Below, in pieces: positions 54,062 through 63,070 of a DNA stretch of 64,000 nucleotides. The notes under the pieces were generated by a model. The model was not told where the DNA came from. It saw only the letters and a program-made list of their open reading frames with translations, and did not search any database. Each line of letters begins with the position of its first letter. Position 1 is the first letter of the stretch. The stretch is from NCBI RefSeq assembly GCF_012927325.1, contig NZ_JABBGI010000008.1:101120-165119 (forward strand), written 5' to 3'. Origin of the DNA: Chryseobacterium antibioticum (GTDB lineage Bacteria > Bacteroidota > Bacteroidia > Flavobacteriales > Weeksellaceae). The position numbers were made by a program, and so were the translations under genes.

Positions 54062-54808
54062 ATGAAAAATTTTATCTTAGGGTTAGCAGTTTTAAGTACA
54101 GTCCTAATGAAGGCACAAACCCAGATCATCGCACACAGAGGCTATTTCCAGGCAGAGCCGCCTACCACGGAAAATTCTATTAAATCTTTAGAAAATGCCC
54201 AGAAATTAAAAATATACGGATCGGAATTCGATGTTAGAATGACTAAAGACGGCATTCTCGTGATCAATCATGACGAGCACCACGGGGAAATGGAGATCTC
54301 TGAAACCTCTTTCAAAGAATTGGAAGCTCTGAAATTATCCAATGGCGAAAAATTTCCAACATTAAAAGATTACCTGAAACAAGGGAAAAAAGATTCTTCC
54401 TTACAGCTGATCGTGGAAATCAAACCTGCCAAAACTCCGGAAATAGAAAATGAGATCACTCAAAAGACCCTTAAAATGATTAAGGATATGAAACTGGAAG
54501 GTCAGAGTGAATATATTTCTTTCAGCTTAAACATCTGTAAAGAGATCAAAAAGCTGGAGCCGAAATTCAAGGTACAATATCTGAACGGTGAGTTGTCTCC
54601 TGAGCAGATCAAAAAAGAAGGTCTTGACGGAATGGACTACCATTACAGTGTTTTCCAGAAAAATCCTACATGGATCTCCGAGGCTAAAGCTTTAGGCCTT
54701 ATCACAAATTCCTGGACGGTGAATAATCCGGCTGTGTACGAACAGTTAAAAAATCAGGGAATAGGCTTCGTTACGACCAATATTCCTAATCAGCTAAAAA
54801 ATAAATAA
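54062..54808 (+). CDS. exported glycerophosphodiester phosphodiesterase
   Basis: A 248-residue secreted enzyme hydrolysing glycerophosphodiesters to glycerol-3-phosphate and an alcohol. A Sec signal precedes QIIAHRGYFQAEPPTTENS, the catalytic His-Arg pair and metal-binding Glu, then EFDVRMTKDGILVINHDE, the second catalytic His, and VEIKPAKTPE. It is 62 bp after the TonB receptor and followed by a terminator, so the first two genes are one unit. Confidence 0.93.
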   Translation: MKNFILGLAVLSTVLMKAQTQIIAHRGYFQAEPPTTENSIKSLENAQKLKIYGSEFDVRMTKDGILVINHDEHHGEMEISETSFKELEALKLSNGEKFPTLKDYLKQGKKDSSLQLIVEIKPAKTPEIENEITQKTLKMIKDMKLEGQSEYISFSLNICKEIKKLEPKFKVQYLNGELSPEQIKKEGLDGMDYHYSVFQKNPTWISEAKALGLITNSWTVNNPAVYEQLKNQGIGFVTTNIPNQLKNK

Positions 54809-54851
54809 CAGCTTGATCTCGTAAAAAGTTAAAAAGTCTAATATTAAAATT

Positions 54852-54885
54852 ACAGCCTGTCTCTTTGTAGGGACAGGCTGTTTTG
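54852..54885 (+). terminator. rho-independent terminator after the glycerophosphodiesterase gene
   Basis: Stem acagcctgtc (54852-54861) pairs with gacaggctgt (54872-54881), followed by ttttg. The rest of the 344-bp gap up to the susC-like gene is AT-rich leader with no ORF. Confidence 0.85.
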
Positions 54886-55128
54886 TATATGAACTTAATT
54901 TATCAGGTTGTGAGTCAGTATTTTAATTCTTTTTTTATGTTATTTTCTCGGAGCAAGACAATAAAGATACATCAATGAAAGTGGAGTATGGCATTAAAAA
55001 CTATTAACTATTTAGGTGGCTGATTATCAATGTTGTATTCAATATTGTTAAGGTTGCGTTCATGTTTTGTTTAATATTATTTTAATAAATGTTAAACCTA
55101 TGTTAAAGTCATAGCCGTAATGTCGTTC

Positions 55129-55136
55129 TAATTTTG
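55129..55136 (+). promoter_or_regulatory. candidate -7 element of the susC-like gene
   Basis: taattttg fits TAnnTTTG and lies 17-24 bases before the ATG at 55153. Confidence 0.55.
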
Positions 55137-55152
55137 CGCAAACAAAAAGGAT

Positions 55153-58113
55153 ATGCGTAAAGAGACACAAAAACTGCTGGTTTTGTCGCTGTTAGGATTA
55201 GTCAGCGTCAATCTGGCAGCTCAGCAAAAAGCAAAAAAAGATACTGTTAAAGGCATTGATGAGGTAGTGGTAACTGCTTTGGGGATTAAGAGGCATGATA
55301 AAGCTTTAGGCTATGTTGCCGAAAAAGTAGGCTCCGACACCTTTGAGGAAACCCAGAACAACAACTGGGCACAGTCGATGGAAGGAAAAGTAGCGGGCCT
55401 AAAAGTGCAAACAGCAGGAGCCGGACCGCTGGGAACTGCCAGAATTACCCTCAGAGGTGAAAAATCGATCATGATGGATCATAACTACGCTCTGATCGTA
55501 GTGGATGGTGTTCCCATGGGAAATTCCACCACGGGTAGCGATACGCCGGCTTATGGTGCCGGTTCCGGAGGTGATGTTCCCATTGATATGGGAAATGGTC
55601 TGAACAGCATCAACCCTGATGATATAGAATCTGTCACTGTTCTGAAAGGAGCTTCTGCCGCAGCTTTATATGGTTCCCGTGCTGCCAACGGAGCTTTAAT
55701 GATCACCACAAAATCCGGGAAGACTAAAGACGGTAAGCTGAAGGTAACTTTTAACTCTTACTCAAGTTTTGATACGGTACTGAAATGGCCGGACTGGCAA
55801 TATGAATACGGTCAGGGAACACTGGCAAAAAATAAAGCAGGCGAGTTTTACTATTCCTACGGCTTGTCCGCAGACGGAGTAAGTACGGGTGGAACGAGCA
55901 GTGCATTTGGGCCTAAATTCGCCGGACAATATTATTTTCAGTATGATCCTACCCAACAGGGACAAAGCCGGGAAAGGAAGCTTTGGAGACCTTACGAAGA
56001 TAATATCAAAGGGTTTTGGAGAACCGGTTCTACCTATTCCAACAGTATTTCCGTGGAAAGTTCCAATGAAAAGACCAGTTTCAGAACGTCTCTTACGTAC
56101 CTTAACAACGAGTGGATGATGCCTAATACAGGTTTTGACAGATTCAATTTTGCCCTGTCTTTCGCCCATCAGTTAACGAAAAAATTAAAAATCTCTACGA
56201 AATTTTCATACAATACAACGACCAGCGATAATCTTCCTGCTACAGGATATAACAACCAGTCGATCTCCTACTTCATGATCTTCCAAAATCCGAACGTAGA
56301 TCTTGAGTGGTATAAACCTGTCTGGAAATACGGACAGGAGCAGGTAGATCAGATCCACCCGTTCAGTTCCTATATCGATAACCCTTACCTTATCGCTTAT
56401 GAAATGCTGAATGGCGTTAAGAAAAAGACCATCACCGGAAATATTACAGCAGATTATCAGTTTAATAGTAATTTTAGCTTAATGTTGAGGTCCGGTGTTG
56501 AAATTTTAAATGAAAAAAGAACCACAAGAAGACCCTGGAGCTCTGCCAATTATCTGAAAGGCTATTACAGAGAGCAGATGATCAAAAATCATGAATATAA
56601 CAATGACCTCTTATTCTCTTATAAAATAGACCTGAACAAATTCAGCTTTTCAGCTTCAGCGGGAGGAAGTATGCGTTATAATGAGTACGTTATGAATGAT
56701 TATCAGGCGATCGGTCTCAAAACAGCCGGAGAATACAGCCTTACCAACGCACTTTCCATTCCTGTTAAATACCCGGTTCCCCGGGATAAGGAGGTGAACA
56801 GTGTGTACGGTTTATTTACAGCAGGCTATGACAATAAGGTTTTTGTAGATATAACAGGAAGAAATGACTGGAGCTCTACACTTCCTAAAGCCAACAGGTC
56901 TTTCTTCTATCCGTCGGTAAGTACAAGTTTTATTTTGTCTGATATTTTTAACCTGAAAAGCAATCAGCTGAATTTCTGGAAACTGAGAGGTTCGTGGGCA
57001 AAGGTAGGTATAGACAGTGATCCTTACTTGCTGCACAACTATTATACCGCAAGCAACATTACAGGAAGTGTTATATCACCAACTACTTTTAACAATCCTA
57101 CTCTTAAACCTGAAAAAAATACCAATATCGAAGCCGGTATGGATTTCAGTCTCTTCAAAAGCAGGTTAAATTTTAATTTCACTGCCTATCAGAACGTCAG
57201 TGAAAATCAGATCATTCCCGTATCGTTACCTTTTGAGAGTGGATTCTCTAAAAGAGTGATCAACGCCGGAAAGATCCGAAACAGAGGTCTTGAACTTTCC
57301 ATAGATGCCTATCCTGTAAAATCTAAGAATTTCTCATGGAAGATCGGAGGAAACTGGTCGACTAATGAAAACAGGGTCATGAGCGTTCCTGATGGATTTG
57401 ACGGAATTGTTTCCAATGTCGGAGGCGTCGTTTTCTATAAAATGGAAGTCGGAGGTTCTCTTGGAGACATGTATGGGTACAAACTGTTGCGCTCACCTGA
57501 TGGAAAAGTCGTTTACAGAGACGGATTAACGGAAATTCCTGCAGGAATAGAGAAAGTTGGAAATGCATTCCCGAAATGGAGAGCAGGTCTTCAGAACGAT
57601 TTTAAAATTAAAAACTTCACCATCAGCTTTTCATTTGACGGGCAATACGGTGGTATCGCTTATTCCCAATCGCATCACAAAATGTCTGAACAGGGTAAGC
57701 TTACATCTACGCTTCCGGGAAGAGAAAATCCAGGCGGAATGATTATTGGAGACGGTGTCACTCAAAACCCTGATGGAAGCTACAGCCCGAATACCAAAGC
57801 GGTGACGGTATCATCCTATTACGGGGATTATTATAGAAGAGCCAACGTAGAAACCAACAGCTTCAGCACCAACTTTATTAAACTTAGAGATGCAAGAATA
57901 TCGTATTCCTTCTCAAAAGAAATTATACAGCCTCTTGGACTTGAGGACCTTACCCTGGCTATTTTTGGGAAGAATCTTTGGATGTGGACCAAGTTTCCCA
58001 TGTTCGATCCCGAAGTGGCTACTTTAGATAATGCGACCATCACTCCCGGTGTTGAAATGGGACAGCTTCCGACAGCAAGAACAGTTGGTTTTCAGTTAAA
58101 TCTTAAATTCTAA
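55153..58113 (+). CDS. SusC/RagA-family TonB-linked outer-membrane protein
   Basis: A 986-residue TonB-dependent transporter. After a signal peptide (ending NLAAQQ) it goes directly to the plug with IDEVVVTALGIKRHDKALGYV and ARITLRGEKSIMMDHN; the usual N-terminal carboxypeptidase-like domain of SusC proteins is missing. The barrel ends TVGFQLNLKF. It is 11 bp upstream of a SusD partner, the classical nutrient-binding pair. Neighbouring phosphoesterases suggest organophosphate rather than glycan uptake; no glycoside hydrolase is in the cluster. Confidence 0.94.
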   Translation: MRKETQKLLVLSLLGLVSVNLAAQQKAKKDTVKGIDEVVVTALGIKRHDKALGYVAEKVGSDTFEETQNNNWAQSMEGKVAGLKVQTAGAGPLGTARITLRGEKSIMMDHNYALIVVDGVPMGNSTTGSDTPAYGAGSGGDVPIDMGNGLNSINPDDIESVTVLKGASAAALYGSRAANGALMITTKSGKTKDGKLKVTFNSYSSFDTVLKWPDWQYEYGQGTLAKNKAGEFYYSYGLSADGVSTGGTSSAFGPKFAGQYYFQYDPTQQGQSRERKLWRPYEDNIKGFWRTGSTYSNSISVESSNEKTSFRTSLTYLNNEWMMPNTGFDRFNFALSFAHQLTKKLKISTKFSYNTTTSDNLPATGYNNQSISYFMIFQNPNVDLEWYKPVWKYGQEQVDQIHPFSSYIDNPYLIAYEMLNGVKKKTITGNITADYQFNSNFSLMLRSGVEILNEKRTTRRPWSSANYLKGYYREQMIKNHEYNNDLLFSYKIDLNKFSFSASAGGSMRYNEYVMNDYQAIGLKTAGEYSLTNALSIPVKYPVPRDKEVNSVYGLFTAGYDNKVFVDITGRNDWSSTLPKANRSFFYPSVSTSFILSDIFNLKSNQLNFWKLRGSWAKVGIDSDPYLLHNYYTASNITGSVISPTTFNNPTLKPEKNTNIEAGMDFSLFKSRLNFNFTAYQNVSENQIIPVSLPFESGFSKRVINAGKIRNRGLELSIDAYPVKSKNFSWKIGGNWSTNENRVMSVPDGFDGIVSNVGGVVFYKMEVGGSLGDMYGYKLLRSPDGKVVYRDGLTEIPAGIEKVGNAFPKWRAGLQNDFKIKNFTISFSFDGQYGGIAYSQSHHKMSEQGKLTSTLPGRENPGGMIIGDGVTQNPDGSYSPNTKAVTVSSYYGDYYRRANVETNSFSTNFIKLRDARISYSFSKEIIQPLGLEDLTLAIFGKNLWMWTKFPMFDPEVATLDNATITPGVEMGQLPTARTVGFQLNLKF

Positions 58114-58124
58114 ATCTTAAAAAA

Positions 58125-59573
58125 ATGAAAAAAATAATCATACATCTGGCACTGGCTATTTCTGTTTTTGCTCTTCATTCATGCGACAGAACTTTTGAAG
58201 AGATCAATACCGATACGAGCAGGATCAAGGATCCGTCCGTAGGAAGCCTTTTGGCACCGATCCAGTATGAAATGGGAAGTTACGGATACAACAGGGCAGA
58301 TGATTTTACCTTTGATATCATGCAGGGTGCCCTGGATTTTCCTAATGAAGGCAATACATTCAGCAGATATTACTTTAACGAGAAAAGTGGTGCCGGATAC
58401 TGGGACAATTCCTACAGATGGCTGAAACAGGTCAACGATCTGAAAAAGTACGCTGCTAAAGAGGAAAACAACAATTATCTGGCTATATCAATGGTTCTGA
58501 ATGCCTGGATCACCGCCAATCTTACGGATGCTTTCGGAGATATTCCGTTTTCTGAAGCCGGAAGAATTGAAGAAGGAATTTTAAAACCTAAGTATGATAA
58601 ACAGAAAGATATCTACGTACAGCTTTTAAATGATCTGAAGACGGCCAATTCTTTATTTGACACCACAAAAGCACTGTCAGAAACAGATCTGTTTTATAAT
58701 GCTAATGCCAACAGCCAAACGGGAATCTTAGGATGGAAAAAGTTCTGTAATTCACTTTCATTAAGACTTCTGACGAGAATTCTAAGCAGAAACGGAGAAG
58801 TAAATGTGTATGAAAGAATCCAGGAGATCGTTAACAATCCAATCCAATATCCAGTTTTCCAAAATAACAATGACAGCGCTGTTCTGTCCCTTTCCGGAAT
58901 CTCGCCCTATTTGCCACCAATTGCCCGTCCACAGGATTTTACAACATCTAGGGCAGCAGGTGAATTTTTCGTTGAAGCATTGAAAAATAATAATGACCCA
59001 AGGTTAAGCCTGTTTTTTACCAAAGCGAAAAATACAGCAGGGGTTGATTTAGGATATAAAGGAGCACCTTCCGGCTATGCTTTAGGAACCGTATTCGATT
59101 ATCAGCCTTCTAATTTGAATCAGAACCTGGCAAAAGCACCGTTGAAAGTTTTGATAATGACCTATTCCGAGGTACAGTTTATTCTGGCGGAGCTTGTCAA
59201 CAGAGGAATTATTGCCGGAAACCAGCAGACTTTTTATGAAACCGGGGTTAAATCCATCATAGAACAGTGGGGTGCTGTAGTGCCTGCCAATTATTTCAAC
59301 AATGCTCAATTGACCTATGACGGTTCATTGCAGAAGATCATGCTTCAGAAATATATTTCCCTGTTTTTTGTAGACCATCAGCAGTGGTACGAATTCAGAA
59401 GGACTAAACTTCCGGTGCTTCCTAACAACGGAGGATTGCAGAACGGAGGGGTAATGCCGGTAAGATTCATGTATCCAACCACGACAAAGGTGATGAATGC
59501 TGAAAATTACAATGCCGCAGTACAGGCGATGGGCGGAGACCACATCAATGTGAAAATGTGGTGGAATAAGTAA
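58125..59573 (+). CDS. SusD/RagB-family nutrient-binding lipoprotein
   Basis: A 482-residue surface lipoprotein that caps its SusC barrel. The lipobox is LHSC (Cys20); TDTSRIKDP and MVLNAWITANLTDAFGDIPF are typical of the SusD-like group, and the C terminus has YFNNAQLTYDGSLQKIMLQK. The metallophosphoesterase that presumably followed directly is now separated by an IS200 element and a heptamer array. Confidence 0.93.
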   Translation: MKKIIIHLALAISVFALHSCDRTFEEINTDTSRIKDPSVGSLLAPIQYEMGSYGYNRADDFTFDIMQGALDFPNEGNTFSRYYFNEKSGAGYWDNSYRWLKQVNDLKKYAAKEENNNYLAISMVLNAWITANLTDAFGDIPFSEAGRIEEGILKPKYDKQKDIYVQLLNDLKTANSLFDTTKALSETDLFYNANANSQTGILGWKKFCNSLSLRLLTRILSRNGEVNVYERIQEIVNNPIQYPVFQNNNDSAVLSLSGISPYLPPIARPQDFTTSRAAGEFFVEALKNNNDPRLSLFFTKAKNTAGVDLGYKGAPSGYALGTVFDYQPSNLNQNLAKAPLKVLIMTYSEVQFILAELVNRGIIAGNQQTFYETGVKSIIEQWGAVVPANYFNNAQLTYDGSLQKIMLQKYISLFFVDHQQWYEFRRTKLPVLPNNGGLQNGGVMPVRFMYPTTTKVMNAENYNAAVQAMGGDHINVKMWWNK

Positions 59574-59582
59574 ATAAGATTT

Positions 59583-59610
59583 AATAAAGAATAAAGAATA
59601 AAGAATAAAG
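59583..59610 (+). repeat. tandem AATAAAG heptamers, left part
   Basis: Four perfect copies of aataaag lie immediately left of the IS200 element. They continue as four copies right of it (60189-60216, the first overlapping the element end), so the element split one array. Confidence 0.9.
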
Positions 59611-60194
59611 ACTAAACCACTATGGACTTAAAGTCCATAGGTTTGGTTTGTGGACTTAAAGTCCACGATTCGAGTATTACTACTCAATGATAAAATTACT
59701 TTGGTCTTGATCAGTTGGGTTTCGATGATGTTCCAAATACTCGTTAAGCATTTCATCCGTAATATTGCCAGTGCTCCAACAACCAAATCCTATTGCCCAA
59801 AAATGACGTCCCCAATAACGTTGTTTCAATTCAGGAAATTCAATTTGAAGTTTCCTAGAGCTTCGACCTTTGAATAGTTTAACAAGACTACTTATATCTT
59901 GATTAGGGCGATATTCTATATGCATATGAACATGATCTTTAGAGACAACTCCTTTCAAAATTCTAATATCTTCTGCCTGGCAAATTTGAAGCAAAATACT
60001 ACGACAGCGTAATTTAATATCACCCTCCAATACTGGAAAACGATATTTAGTAACCCATACAATATGTGCTGTTAACCTACTTACACTATGACCATTGCTA
60101 CGTTGATAATCCACAAAACAAAGATAACATTTTTAGAAACTGAAAGTAAAATGCACTAAAGTGCATAGTTTTAACTATTTCTGAGACCAATAAA
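59611..60194 (-). mobile_element. IS200/IS605-family element, copy 2 (inverted)
   Basis: The same 584-bp element as at 20859-21442, in opposite orientation, with identical ends and hairpins. It lies in the AATAAAG array between the susD-like gene and the metallophosphoesterase gene. Read in element orientation, both copies are preceded by TTTATT-like sequence, a possible target motif. Confidence 0.93.
59680..60114 (-). CDS. tnpA: IS200/IS605-family transposase TnpA, copy 2
   Basis: Identical at the protein level to copy 1 (144 residues, GTG start, His61/His63 and Tyr126 all kept). It is oriented against the surrounding cluster, so its transcription opposes the metallophosphoesterase unit. 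It is probably active, judged only from identity and intact motifs. Confidence 0.95.
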   Translation of the reverse strand: MDYQRSNGHSVSRLTAHIVWVTKYRFPVLEGDIKLRCRSILLQICQAEDIRILKGVVSKDHVHMHIEYRPNQDISSLVKLFKGRSSRKLQIEFPELKQRYWGRHFWAIGFGCWSTGNITDEMLNEYLEHHRNPTDQDQSNFIIE

Positions 60195-60216
60195 GAATAA
60201 AGAATAAAGAATAAAG
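60189..60216 (+). repeat. tandem AATAAAG heptamers, right part, next to a start codon
   Basis: Four copies of aataaag end two bases before the metallophosphoesterase ATG at 60219, so copy number would change the translation-initiation region of that gene. Confidence 0.85.
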
Positions 60217-60218
60217 AT

Positions 60219-61808
60219 ATGAGTATCAGTATAAAACTTTTAGTGCCGTGTGTGCTGGTTTCAGCGATGGCATTCTCTCAGGATTCTGTGTCAGGGTATG
60301 TATTTGAGGATATGAGCAGGAATCAGAAGAAAGAAAACCGTGAAAAAGGAATTGAAGGGGTAGCGGTTTCAAACGGAGTTCAGGTGGTTCTTACCGATAA
60401 AAATGGAAGATACAGCCTGCCGGTTCAGGAAGACCAGACCCTCTTTGTGATCAAACCTTCAGGATACCAAACTGCTTTAAACGGTAATAACCTGCCACAG
60501 TTCTATCATCATCACAAACCAAAAGGTTCGCCGGCAGATTTTAAATATAAAGGAACAGCGCCAACCGGAGAACTTCCCAAGGAGCTGAATTTCCCCCTTT
60601 ATAAAAAAGAAGAAAGCAAAAATTTTGACATTCTTGTTTTCGGAGATCCCCAGCCCTATACAGAAAAAGAGCTTGATTATTTCAAAAGAGGCATCGTTAA
60701 TGAAGTGAAAAATACCAAGAAAAATGCTGTATTGGGCATCAGTCTGGGAGATTTGGTAGGTGATAACCTGAGCCTTCAGAAACCTTATGCAGATGTGATG
60801 AAAGAGATCGGATTGCCATGGTATAATGTGATGGGAAACCACGATATGAATTATGATGCAAAAGAAGATCATTTTTCAGATGAAACCTTCGAGTCAAATT
60901 TCGGTCCTGCCAACTATTCTTTCAATTATGGAAACGTACATTTTATTATTTTAGATGATATTCTGTATCCTGATCCGAGAGACGGCAAAGGATATTGGGG
61001 TGGATTCCGTGAAGACCAATTGAAATTTATTGAGAATGATCTGAAACTGGTTGATAAAAATAAATTGATCGTGATCTCTTTCCATATTCCATTAGAACAT
61101 AACAACGAGGATAATTTCAGGAATGCAGACCGTCAGAAATTATTTGACTTCCTGAATCCTTTTGACAATGTTCTGCTTTTATCGGCACATACCCATATTC
61201 AGCAACAAATCTTTTACACTAAAAAGGCTGGCTGGAATGGCTCAAAAGACCTTCATGAGTATAATGTAGGGACAACCTGCGGAGACTGGTATTCCGGAAC
61301 TCCTGATGATGCAGGTCTTCCTACTTCCACCATGAGAGATGGAACGTCAAAAGGATATTCATTCATCAGCTTTAATGATAACCAGTATAAAGTTAAATAC
61401 AAAACAGCCGGAAAACCGGATGACTACCAGATCAAGCTGTACATTCCGAAAGTGATTCCTTATCCTTCAAAAACCTCTGCGAAAATCCTGGCCAACTTCT
61501 TTATGGGAAGTAAAAAAGACAAAGTAGAATACAGGATAGACAACGGAAACTGGGAAGAAATGGACTATGATGAAGCAGTAGATCCGAACTTTGCGCTTTC
61601 CGTGTTCAAATGGGACTCAACGCAGAATCTTTTTCCTGGCAGAAGACCTTCCAATCCTGAAATGTCAAAACACATCTGGACCGCAGGTTTCCCGAAGAAA
61701 CTGGCTTTAGGAAAGCATAAACTTGAAGTAAAAGCTTCAGATATGTATGGAAATCAGTTTACAGCTTCAGAAGAATTTGAGGTACAGAATCCGGTTCTTA
61801 TTCCATAG
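60219..61808 (+). CDS. exported calcineurin-like metallophosphoesterase
   Basis: A 529-residue secreted phosphoesterase. A signal peptide (ending MAFSQ) precedes an N-terminal carboxypeptidase-regulatory-like domain (residues 25-95). The metal-binding motifs are then in order: FDILVFGDPQPYT, GISLGDLVGDN, NVMGNHDMNYD, VISFHIPLEHN and LLSAHTHIQQ. A C-terminal beta domain ends the protein (VQNPVLIP). This MetallophosN-calcineurin-MetallophosC layout is frequent in Bacteroidota phosphate clusters. A terminator follows. It is likely part of the SusCD-linked phosphate-ester pathway. Confidence 0.93.
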   Translation: MSISIKLLVPCVLVSAMAFSQDSVSGYVFEDMSRNQKKENREKGIEGVAVSNGVQVVLTDKNGRYSLPVQEDQTLFVIKPSGYQTALNGNNLPQFYHHHKPKGSPADFKYKGTAPTGELPKELNFPLYKKEESKNFDILVFGDPQPYTEKELDYFKRGIVNEVKNTKKNAVLGISLGDLVGDNLSLQKPYADVMKEIGLPWYNVMGNHDMNYDAKEDHFSDETFESNFGPANYSFNYGNVHFIILDDILYPDPRDGKGYWGGFREDQLKFIENDLKLVDKNKLIVISFHIPLEHNNEDNFRNADRQKLFDFLNPFDNVLLLSAHTHIQQQIFYTKKAGWNGSKDLHEYNVGTTCGDWYSGTPDDAGLPTSTMRDGTSKGYSFISFNDNQYKVKYKTAGKPDDYQIKLYIPKVIPYPSKTSAKILANFFMGSKKDKVEYRIDNGNWEEMDYDEAVDPNFALSVFKWDSTQNLFPGRRPSNPEMSKHIWTAGFPKKLALGKHKLEVKASDMYGNQFTASEEFEVQNPVLIP

Positions 61809-61840
61809 CTTTTCATTTTTTTACTATACTTTTAATTTAG

Positions 61841-61864
61841 AAACCGGCTTCAGAAAGCCGGTTT
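61841..61864 (+). terminator. rho-independent terminator after the metallophosphoesterase gene
   Basis: Stem aaaccggctt (61841-61850) pairs with aagccggttt (61855-61864), followed by tgtttt. Confidence 0.87.
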
Positions 61865-61910
61865 TGTTTTGAACTTATTTTAAAACAGCGTGAACTTTTT
61901 TGGACTTATA

Positions 61911-61953
61911 AACCACCCCGTCAAGAATTCTTTGAATTTCGCCACGCCTCCAT
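61911..61953 (-). repeat. GGAGGGGTGG repeat, copy 2
   Basis: The reverse complement begins atggaggcgtggcgaaattc and continues caaagaattcttgacggggtgg-like. It matches 42322-42364 with a few changes. It lies 70 bp left of the IS5 element. Confidence 0.7.
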
Positions 61954-62024
61954 AGAAAGGAAATTTTTGTCGGTTTAATAATTGTTATTCATCAATATAA
62001 AAATCTTTTTTTTTTTAAAACTTA

Positions 62025-62882
62025 GAGCCTGTTTAAATTTTATTCAGTAATAATTTTATAGCAGATAATTTGACCATGTTTTCAGAGGATTCCATTAGGA
62101 GTTCATAATTTCTGCATAATCTTCTATCATTATCAAACCATGAAAAAGTGCGCTCTATAATCCATCGTTTATGAATTGGCTCAAACCTTTTTTCTTTTTT
62201 ATCATTCCGCATAACGATTTGAATGATATAATTAAACTTAATTCTTATTTCCTCAATAATCTCTCCTCTATAGCCTCCATCCGCCAGGATTACCTGAAGC
62301 GGGATCAGTAAATATCGCAGCGTTTTCATCAGTAATAATGCCGCTTTACTATCATGAACATTGGCTACACTTACCATTACGGCTAATAAAAAGCCGTTTT
62401 TGTCTACCACAACGTGTCTTTTGATTCCTTTTATTTTTTTACCTCCGTCAAAGCCATTGAGTGAACTGTTATTTCCCCAACGAACGCTTTGACTGTCCAT
62501 AATTCCTAAACTTGCCTGTGATTTCTGACCTCTGTTTCGTCGTACTTTCTCTCTTAGTTTTGATAATAATAAATCGAAAATCTCCAGATTTGCCCATTTT
62601 GAATAATAGTAATAAACCAATTGCCATTTTGGAAAATCACGAGGTAAAAGTCTCCATTGGCAGCCTATTTTCACCAAATAGCTGATAGCATTCCAAATGA
62701 CAATCAAATCATATTTTCGTTTTCTATCATCAACATCTAATGCTTTTTTTATAAATTGCCACTGAGTTTGGGTTAAGTCGTTTGTATACATTGATATTTT
62801 TTGTTTTGCAACTCTAAAATGACAATTTTTATGCAACTTCTAACCCTTACTCTTTTTTATTCTTACTTTTGTAAACAGGCTC
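62025..62882 (-). mobile_element. IS5-family insertion sequence with TTA target duplication
   Basis: The terminal inverted repeat is GAGCCTGTTTA (62025-62035) and its complement (62872-62882), with TTA directly outside each end (62022-62024 and 62883-62885). Length 858 bp with a single transposase gene. The element looks intact. It inserted in the AT-rich spacer upstream of the short-chain dehydrogenase gene. Confidence 0.93.
62033..62791 (-). CDS. IS5-family transposase
   Basis: A 252-residue DDE transposase starting MYTNDLTQTQWQFIKKALDV (ATG at 62791; the longer frame adds 15 unconserved residues). Catalytic residues can be placed in SLGIMDSQSVRW (D), VILADGGYRGE (D) and RWIIERTFSWFDNDRRL (E). 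The stop codon lies inside the left terminal inverted repeat. No frameshift, so the element may be autonomous. Confidence 0.94.
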   Translation of the reverse strand: MYTNDLTQTQWQFIKKALDVDDRKRKYDLIVIWNAISYLVKIGCQWRLLPRDFPKWQLVYYYYSKWANLEIFDLLLSKLREKVRRNRGQKSQASLGIMDSQSVRWGNNSSLNGFDGGKKIKGIKRHVVVDKNGFLLAVMVSVANVHDSKAALLLMKTLRYLLIPLQVILADGGYRGEIIEEIRIKFNYIIQIVMRNDKKEKRFEPIHKRWIIERTFSWFDNDRRLCRNYELLMESSENMVKLSAIKLLLNKI

Positions 62883-63070
62883 TTATGTGATTTTCTTATT
62901 TGCAAAGCAATTACATTTCAAATAGCTTAAGAGTAAAAAAACTTTTGTCTCTTTTGTGGTTAAAAAATCCTTCAGAACTTAATTTAAGTATTAAAATTCT
63001 ATTAAATGTCCATTCTCCCGGCCTTGTCAAAATGTTCTTTCGTAAATTTGTTCCACGAAACAATAGTATT

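Noticed and set aside
59583..60216. CRISPR-like array
   Set aside because: The units are 7-bp tandem repeats without spacers, interrupted by an IS element; no cas genes are near.
62900..63070. N-terminal extension of the short-chain dehydrogenase
   Set aside because: It is encoded by repeat-like spacer next to the IS5 element, lacks conservation of the fold, and the ATG at 63071 gives the normal family start.
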